From Chloroflexota bacterium (GTDB taxonomy: Bacteria > Chloroflexota > Anaerolineae > B4-G1): a stretch of DNA of 12,166 nt. Location: contig JAAEPW010001132.1 of assembly GCA_024232355.1 (NCBI GenBank), positions 1 to 12,166 of the forward strand. Reading direction: 5' to 3'. Shown here in pieces: positions 7,551 through 12,166 of the stretch; within the stretch, counting starts at the first letter, position 1, and the number at the start of each line of letters is the position of its first letter. The notes below the pieces were generated by a model, which was not told the DNA's origin, searched no databases, and saw only the letters and a program-made list of their open reading frames with translations. The translations under genes were made by a program, and so were the position numbers.

Positions 7551-7561
7551 GGGGGCGAGCC
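7551..7561. repeat. 11-bp target duplication, right copy
   Basis: GGGGGCGAGCC, identical to 7325-7335. Because the element ends and the duplication share G/C bases, the border may shift by a couple of bases. Confidence 0.7.
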
Positions 7562-7707
7562 TGTTCCTGATCAGGTTGATTGAGAGAGAATCCCCTAAAG
7601 AAACATTCGGGAAATTCGCAAATTCGTGAATTCATGATAAGATAATTCGACCTTGAGCAAAAGTGTCAGGTAGGGAACTGCACGCTGAAAGAAGAAATGG
7701 GACAAAA

Positions 7708-9513
7708 ATGGGTAAAAAGACAGACCTTTCTCTCAAACGATACTGGGATCTGCTGGTTGATTATTTGACCCCGCAAAAAGGAGCAGCCACCCTGTTAGCC
7801 ATACTGCTGCTGGGTAATGTGACTCTGCAATTAGTGAATCCGCAAATTGTACGCTATTTCCTGGATACAGTAGAAACGGACAGCGGACTGGATAAACTGT
7901 TCGGCGCTGCGACATTCTTTATGGGTGTTGCCATCGTACGTCAGATCGTGCAGATTGTGGTTACTTTTGTCGGGGAAAACGTAGCCTGGACGGCGACCAA
8001 TATGCTTCGCGCCGACCTGGCCCTTCACTGCCTCAAGCTGGACATGTCCTTTCACAAAAAGTACAAACCTGGCGAACTGATCGAGCGCGTGGACGGTGAC
8101 GTGAATCAACTGGCCAACTTTTTCTCCCAACTGGTGGTGCGACTCGGCGCCAACATGTTGCTGGTGGTAGGTGTGTTGGCATTGCTGGCCTGGGAGGATT
8201 GGCGCATTGGTTTCTCGGTTGCTGTCGTTGCCGTCATTGGTCTACTGGCCCTCAATTGGCTCAACAAACGAACCGTTCCCCGTTGGCAGGCCCTGCGAGA
8301 AGCAGATGCCAAACTATTCGGCTTTTTGGAAGAATGGCTCAATGGCACGGAGGAAATTCGGTCTTGTGGGGCCAAGCCATACATCATGCGGCGGCTGTAT
8401 CAGGCCCTGCGCGAACGGTGGCAAAAAATTCTGGCGGCGATGCGTATTCAAGTGCTGGTCATAGATTTGCCCTTGGGTGTGTTTGCATTGATTTATACGG
8501 TCGCCCACATTTTGGGGAGCACCCTTTTCCGTGATACTGGCGTGACCATTGGTGAACTGTACCTCATATTCTATTATATCGACATACTAAAAGAGCCGTT
8601 ATGGGAGATTCGGCGCCAGGTGGAGGATTTGCAGCGGGCCGCTGCCAGCATCAACCGTATCGCCGACCTGCGTCAGGTGCAGCCCTCTATCCACGACGGC
8701 GCGGGGGTGACCTTTCCGAGCGGACCGCTGTCGGTGGTATTTGACGATGTCTCGTTCCATTATACAGACGACATCGAACGCAGTGACCAGACCGAAACAA
8801 ATGTGATACAACACATCTCCTTCACCTTGGAACCGGGCACGGTGCTGGGCCTGCTGGGACGCACCGGCAGTGGCAAGTCTACGTTGACCAAGCTGCTGTT
8901 TCGCTTTTACGATCCATCTACCGGTGTCATTCGACTGGGTGGGGTGGTGAACGGCGAGGGGCAGATGTTCGACGCCCGTCAAGCACGACAGGCAGAACTG
9001 CGCCAGCACATTGGCATGGTGACGCAAGAAGTCCAATTATTCCAGGCCACCGTGCGCCAAAATCTGACACTGTTTGATGATACAGTTCATGATGAGCGCA
9101 TTCTGCAAGTGATCGAGGATGTGGGGTTGGGCGGTTGGTTGGCCGCGTTGCCAAATGGTTTGGACACACTGTTGGAAGCGGGTGGTGGTGGTCTGTCTGC
9201 TGGTGAGGCGCAACTATTGGCCTTTGCCCGCGTCTTTTTGACCGATCCTGGGCTGGTCATTCTCGATGAAGCATCGTCCCGACTTGATCCGGCCACAGAG
9301 CAGCGCATCGAAAAGGCAGTGGACAAACTGCTGACAAATCGCACAGGCATCGTCATCGCTCACCGGTTGGGCACAGTGCAACGGGCAGACGAGATTATGA
9401 TTCTAACCGACGGATGTATTGCCGAACACGGTCCTCGTGCAGAGCTTGCTAACAACCCGAACTCGCGCTTTTACGGATTGTTGCAGACGGGGCTGGAAGA
9501 AGCAATGGCATAG
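7708..9513 (+). CDS. ABC exporter half-transporter, subunit with the catalytic glutamate (601 aa)
   Basis: One half of a heterodimeric type-IV ABC exporter of the cytoplasmic membrane. The N-terminal about 320 residues form a six-helix transmembrane domain; the nucleotide-binding domain follows. Walker A is GRTGSGKST with Lys390, Q-loop Gln440 (VTQEVQLF), Walker B ILDE with catalytic Glu521, H-loop His552 (IAHRLG). The ABC signature is LSAGE (496-500) instead of LSGGQ, so this subunit gives a weak signature to the shared ATP sites. ATG 7708 was chosen because the family normally begins shortly before the first membrane-proximal helix (KRYWDLLVDYL). Its Shine-Dalgarno is weak (GGGA, 4 nt away), and an in-frame GTG at 7663 is possible. 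It lies 18 bp before the second subunit, same strand, so they are surely co-transcribed. The substrate cannot be told from sequence (drug, lipid or peptide are all possible). Confidence 0.93.
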   Translation: MGKKTDLSLKRYWDLLVDYLTPQKGAATLLAILLLGNVTLQLVNPQIVRYFLDTVETDSGLDKLFGAATFFMGVAIVRQIVQIVVTFVGENVAWTATNMLRADLALHCLKLDMSFHKKYKPGELIERVDGDVNQLANFFSQLVVRLGANMLLVVGVLALLAWEDWRIGFSVAVVAVIGLLALNWLNKRTVPRWQALREADAKLFGFLEEWLNGTEEIRSCGAKPYIMRRLYQALRERWQKILAAMRIQVLVIDLPLGVFALIYTVAHILGSTLFRDTGVTIGELYLIFYYIDILKEPLWEIRRQVEDLQRAAASINRIADLRQVQPSIHDGAGVTFPSGPLSVVFDDVSFHYTDDIERSDQTETNVIQHISFTLEPGTVLGLLGRTGSGKSTLTKLLFRFYDPSTGVIRLGGVVNGEGQMFDARQARQAELRQHIGMVTQEVQLFQATVRQNLTLFDDTVHDERILQVIEDVGLGGWLAALPNGLDTLLEAGGGGLSAGEAQLLAFARVFLTDPGLVILDEASSRLDPATEQRIEKAVDKLLTNRTGIVIAHRLGTVQRADEIMILTDGCIAEHGPRAELANNPNSRFYGLLQTGLEEAMA

Positions 9514-9522
9514 GCTAAGAGT

Positions 9523-9526
9523 GGAG
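9523..9526 (+). promoter_or_regulatory. Ribosome binding site deciding the GTG start of the second ABC gene
   Basis: GGAG at 9523-9526, followed by TAATT and then GTG 9532. It lies in the 18-bp gap after the first gene and supports a GTG start rather than an internal ATG. Confidence 0.75.
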
Positions 9527-9531
9527 TAATT

Positions 9532-11403
9532 GTGAAAACTTTTCGCTATTTGTGGCAGCTGACCCGGTACAGCGCCAAATATTTCATCATCGACATATCC
9601 ACGGCAACTGTTTTCTGGATGTCGAATACCGTGTTGGGACTGATACTGCGAGCGTTTTTCGGTTATCTGACCGGGGAAGACGGAGGGCTATCGGTGGGGC
9701 CGGTGGTAGGTCTGCAGATCGGGTATGCGATCCTGGCGTCGTTGGCGTTGGCGGCCGCTGTTTTGGCCAATAGCGCCTTTCGCTATCGCAGTATGGCGTT
9801 ACTGATGCGCAACATGTTCGACCGAATTCTGGAAATGCCGGGGGCACGTCCGCTGCCCATCGGCGAGGATGGTAAAGTAATGTCGTCCGGTGCGGTGATC
9901 AGTACCTTTCGGGATGATACGAATGAGATGGTCACTGCGATTACGGCGATCGAGGATATGCTAGGGTTGGGGATCACGGCCGTCATCTCGGCGGTCATCA
10001 TGCTCCGCATCAGCCCGATGGTGACGCTGGGCACTTTTATGCCACTGGCCGTCATCGTCGTCGTGGCCCAGCGGCTTGGCCCTCTGGTGGAGAAATATCG
10101 CACCGCCAGCCGCAAAGCCACCAGCCAGGTAACAGGCATCATCGCCGATATGTTCAACGGTACTCAAGCCCTCAAAGTGGGCAATGCCGAGGAACGCATT
10201 GTGGCACACTTTCGCCAGTTGAACGACCGGAGGCGGAAAACAATGGTACGTGATAGGTTGTTGTCCCAGTTGGTCGACGCTTTGAGCAACGGCACGATTG
10301 ACGTCGGCATGGGATTGATTCTATTGCTGGCGGCGCGCGGTATGTACGCCGGGGAATTCACGATCGGTGACTTTGCCCTATTCGCCGCCTACTTGTGGCC
10401 AATGACCCACCTGATGCGTATGACGGGTTGGGTGTTCACGCTGTACAAACAATCGGGGGTATCTCTAAAACGGATGGAAAAGATGATGCAAGGCGCGCAA
10501 GTGGGTGGTCCCGTGGCGCACCATCCGGTTTATATGACTGGTGATTACCCCGAAATCCCTTATACGCCGAAAACGGACGAACACCGGTTGGAAAGCCTGG
10601 TTGTCGAGGGATTGTCCTATCAATACGAGACCATGGATGGCGATACTCGTTCTCAGGGTGTGACGGATATCATCCTCGATTTGCAGCGAGGTTCATTCAC
10701 AGTAATCACGGGGCGTATCGGTTCGGGAAAGACTACTTTGCTCAAGGCGTTGCTGGGATTGTTGCCTGCCCAATCCGGCGAAATTCGCTGGAACGGAGAA
10801 CTGGTTACAGACCCATCCTCCTTTCTGACGCCGCCGCGGTGTGCGTACACCGGGCAGGTGCCGCGCTTGTTCAGTGACGAGCTGCGCCACAATATCCTGT
10901 TGGGTTTGCCAAAAGATAGAGTGGATTTGCCAAGAGCGATTCAAACGGCCGTTATGGAAAAGGACGTGGCCGATATGGACGACGGCCTGGATACACAGGT
11001 AGGACCGCGTGGCCTGCGATTGTCCGGTGGACAGATCCAGAGAACGGCAGCTGCCCGCATGTTTGTGCGTGATACAGAATTGTTGGTGTTTGACGATCTG
11101 TCCAGCGCGCTGGATGTAGAGACAGAGCTGCAATTGTGGCAAAGACTGTTCGCCGAGAGGGATGACTCGCAGACAGCTCCTACATGCCTGGTGGTATCTC
11201 ACCGGCGCACAGTGTTGCGACAGGCCGATCACATCATCGTGCTAAAAGATGGTCACATCGAGGGCCAGGGCACATTGGACGAACTGCTTGCCCGCAGCCA
11301 AGAGATGCAACGACTTTGGGAAGGAGATGGGAATGGCATCAGATCTCCCCAAGAAGCTGACGCTGATCATCCCGCAGAGGGACAAGAATGCGTCAGCCCG
11401 TAG
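9532..11403 (+). CDS. ABC exporter half-transporter, subunit with the degenerate site (623 aa)
   Basis: Partner of the preceding subunit. It starts at GTG 9532, with GGAG five nt upstream, 18 bp after the first gene. The N-terminal about 320 residues form the membrane domain (for example [21 protein letters not shown]). The nucleotide-binding domain has Walker [10 protein letters not shown] with Lys400, Q-loop Gln442 (TGQVPRLF), a perfect LSGGQ signature (497-501), Walker B LVFDD with Asp522 in place of the catalytic Glu, and H-loop His557. The two subunits are complementary: this signature completes the site built on Glu521 of the first subunit, while its own Walker motifs face LSAGE. That gives one active and one degenerate ATP site, as known in heterodimers such as BmrCD and TM287/288. 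The tail after about residue 595 is acidic, unstructured-looking and overlaps a small ORF. Confidence 0.93.
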   Translation: MKTFRYLWQLTRYSAKYFIIDISTATVFWMSNTVLGLILRAFFGYLTGEDGGLSVGPVVGLQIGYAILASLALAAAVLANSAFRYRSMALLMRNMFDRILEMPGARPLPIGEDGKVMSSGAVISTFRDDTNEMVTAITAIEDMLGLGITAVISAVIMLRISPMVTLGTFMPLAVIVVVAQRLGPLVEKYRTASRKATSQVTGIIADMFNGTQALKVGNAEERIVAHFRQLNDRRRKTMVRDRLLSQLVDALSNGTIDVGMGLILLLAARGMYAGEFTIGDFALFAAYLWPMTHLMRMTGWVFTLYKQSGVSLKRMEKMMQGAQVGGPVAHHPVYMTGDYPEIPYTPKTDEHRLESLVVEGLSYQYETMDGDTRSQGVTDIILDLQRGSFTVITGRIGSGKTTLLKALLGLLPAQSGEIRWNGELVTDPSSFLTPPRCAYTGQVPRLFSDELRHNILLGLPKDRVDLPRAIQTAVMEKDVADMDDGLDTQVGPRGLRLSGGQIQRTAAARMFVRDTELLVFDDLSSALDVETELQLWQRLFAERDDSQTAPTCLVVSHRRTVLRQADHIIVLKDGHIEGQGTLDELLARSQEMQRLWEGDGNGIRSPQEADADHPAEGQECVSP

Positions 11404-11474
11404 AAAAAGTCACAGTCTCTCACCCGTTGGTCCAAAGATGGCCACGGTTTGCTCTTGTTCGAACACCCCAGTGA
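11388..11474 (+). CDS. Small ORF overlapping the end of the ABC operon (28 aa), possible truncated third gene
   Basis: ATG 11388 lies inside the last codons of the second ABC gene in another frame, with GAGGGA five nt upstream, the best Shine-Dalgarno of the operon. It reads [16 protein letters not shown] then [12 protein letters not shown] and stops at TGA 11472-11474. The overlap of start and preceding stop is typical of translational coupling. The sequence has no recognised family. The frame continues without further stops from after the TGA to about 11585, across the start of an inverted-repeat element, so this may be the beginning of a third operon gene cut by a nonsense change and the element. 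Confidence 0.35.
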   Translation: MRQPVEKVTVSHPLVQRWPRFALVRTPQ

Positions 11475-11516
11475 TGGTATTCAAATCCTTCTCCATTTAT
11501 TGAACAAACGAACGAC

Positions 11517-11677
11517 GGGCACTGGTTCAGTTGGGTGGGATTTGTCCAATACAGAGCAAAATCTAGCTTTGACCTCGTTGAATAGGCCGTTTTAGTTGGT
11601 TGAGATGTTCTTTTGAGGATATTCTGGTGTCTCTTGATGATCTTTCATCAAAATCCCATTCAACTGAACCAGTGCCC
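11517..11677. mobile_element. 161-bp miniature inverted-repeat element
   Basis: The ends are 27-bp inverted repeats, 11517-11543 and 11651-11677. Both begin GGGCACTGGTTCAGTTG, then two differing bases, then TGGGATTT (25 of 27 match). The inside is 107 bp, AT-rich, with no transposase domain; just inside the right end a minus-strand ATG opens a short frame (MKDHQETPEYPQ), possibly the start of a deleted transposase. GGCACTG ends recall the IS6 family, but this is a weak guess. No target duplication is visible: left flank GAACGAC, right flank ACACGTG. Confidence 0.65.
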
Positions 11678-11758
11678 ACACGTGGGGGTGAACCGAGAGA
11701 GATCGCTTTCGTGATAGAATGGAACGAGCATTGTCCCCACACACGTGAAGGTGCGATT
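11678..11758 (+). CRISPR. Relic of a type I-E-like CRISPR array (last spacer between two repeats)
   Basis: Directly after the miniature element comes ACACGTGGGGGTGAACCG (11678-11695), the typical 3' half of a type I-E repeat. The next 32-34 bp (11696 to 11727-11729) are unrelated, like one spacer. Then ATTGTCCCCACACACGTG (11730-11747) gives the 5' half of such a repeat, with a decayed 3' half, AAGGTGCGATT. Joining the two halves gives a 29-bp repeat with a CCCCAC/GTGGGG hairpin. The period is 61 bp aligned on CCCAC or 63 bp aligned on ACGTG. A worn last repeat is usual at the leader-distal end. Read on the minus strand it gives the HLHVCGDN / SVHPHVWA peptide pattern common in false ORFs over I-E arrays. 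No cas gene is present. Confidence 0.5.
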
Positions 11759-11945
11759 GCCGGGATGGGGGCGAAGCGGGGGTTTTTATCTGTGGGATGG
11801 TGAGATGTGGATCACTGCTAGGGTGGGTACATCTCAAAAAGAGGCCGCCTTCCTGGGAACTATTGCTGCTGCATGGACGTTGGATCGGTGACGAGTGGGG
11901 AACATATTGGTTGCAGGTAGGAAAGATGTGTGGCATAAAATCTTG
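11759..11945. other. Non-coding stretch with no recognised feature
   Basis: Between the CRISPR relic and the next promoter I see no convincing gene, hairpin terminator or repeat. Short open frames on both strands lack ribosome binding sites and protein-like composition. Confidence 0.5.
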
Positions 11946-11974
11946 TTGATCGCCTTGATGTTCAGGTGTATAAT
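11946..11974 (+). promoter_or_regulatory. Strong sigma70-type promoter for the gene leaving the window
   Basis: TTGATC (11946-11951), 17 bp, TATAAT (11969-11974). The -10 is perfect and the -35 matches 4 of 6. It predicts a start near 11981 and a leader of about 175 nt before ATG 12158. Confidence 0.6.
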
Positions 11975-12030
11975 GCCGCAGAGTTCAAACTTGTCACCTT
12001 GTTTTTGCGCAAAGGTACAGGGTTTTGTCG

Positions 12031-12082
12031 AGTCTCATAAAGTCGTACCGGTTGCACTTTAACAAAGTCTCGAAAAGTCGTA
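12031..12082. repeat. Two direct 17-bp repeats in the leader
   Basis: AGTCTCATAAAGTCGTA (12031-12047) and AGTCTCGAAAAGTCGTA (12066-12082) match at 15 of 17 bases, 35 bp apart, a little over three helical turns. They could bind a regulator or form part of a leader RNA. Confidence 0.45.
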
Positions 12083-12087
12083 TCACC

Positions 12088-12112
12088 CAGATTGACCAAA
12101 TTCGTCAAACTG
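12088..12112. promoter_or_regulatory. Palindrome in the leader, operator candidate
   Basis: CAGATTGAC (12088-12096), 7 bp, GTCAAACTG (12104-12112): arms of 9 bp with one mismatch. It sits downstream of the promoter and 45 bp before the ATG, where a repressor could block elongation. Confidence 0.35.
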
Positions 12113-12157
12113 CTATCCTTGTCAGAGAAAACAAATCTTCGACAAAGGAAGGTGGTT

Positions 12158-12166
12158 ATGGGCCAA
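12158..12166 (+). CDS. First codons of a gene leaving the window
   Basis: ATG 12158 preceded by AAAGGAAGG (ends 6 nt upstream), with a promoter about 185 bp upstream. Only Met-Gly-Gln is visible, so the product cannot be named. Confidence 0.5.

Noticed and set aside
7611..7650. Promoter for the ABC operon around GATAAT 7641
   Set aside because: Repeated AATTCG motifs give an AT-rich stretch, but no -35 element stands at 16-18 bp, so the site is not supported.
10693..11232. 179-codon minus-strand frame
   Set aside because: It is antisense to the nucleotide-binding domain of the second ABC subunit and is a plain shadow.
11592..11936. 114-codon minus-strand frame
   Set aside because: It runs across the miniature element and the CRISPR-like repeats; its HLHVCGDN and SVHPHVWA strings are translated repeats, not a gene.

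Overview
The window looks like an accessory, repeat-rich stretch of a bacterial chromosome. GC is moderate, the genes are long signalling and transport proteins, and the DNA between them is full of transposon debris. Three things suggest a Chloroflexota-like (Anaerolineae/Caldilineae) or similar environmental bacterium: the IS1-like transposase type, the long sensor with double periplasmic propellers, and the paired half-size ABC exporters. This is a low-confidence inference; no rRNA or marker gene is present.

Layout. (1) 1-599, minus strand: 5' part of a PAS histidine kinase that runs off the left edge. (2) 682-2364: one complete but decayed IS1-like insertion sequence with 29-bp inverted ends, a minus-strand transposase broken by an internal ochre codon and small indels, and a probable terminator. 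(3) 2365-2515: the 3' remnant of an unidentified gene cut by the IS end, with a near-consensus sigma70-type promoter inside it. (4) 2573-7263: a very large hybrid sensor kinase. It has a signal peptide, 14 Reg_prop blades (two 7-bladed propellers), Y_Y_Y, one TM, two PAS-like regions, HisKA, HATPase and a receiver domain. One lost base near 6112-6114 splits it into two frames. (5) 7325-7561: a 215-bp IS231/IS4-like miniature element with an 11-bp target duplication. (6) 7708-11403: a two-gene operon for a heterodimeric ABC exporter with one consensus and one degenerate ATP site; a 28-codon ORF with a good Shine-Dalgarno overlaps its end. (7) 11517-11758: a 161-bp inverted-repeat element abutting what looks like the last repeat-spacer-repeat of a type I-E-like CRISPR array. 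(8) 11946-12166: a strong promoter, a leader with repeat motifs and a palindrome, and the first three codons of a gene leaving the window.

The hybrid kinase probably senses an extracellular ligand (carbohydrate or other polymer breakdown products are typical for propeller/Y_Y_Y sensors) and passes phosphate to its own receiver domain. The output partner is not in the window. The ABC pair is a self-contained exporter, and its link to the kinase is only positional. Several disruptions lie at homopolymers (T3 at 6112-6114, G6 at 891-896, T7 of the minus strand at 2218-2224), so sequencing error must be excluded before any of these genes is called dead.
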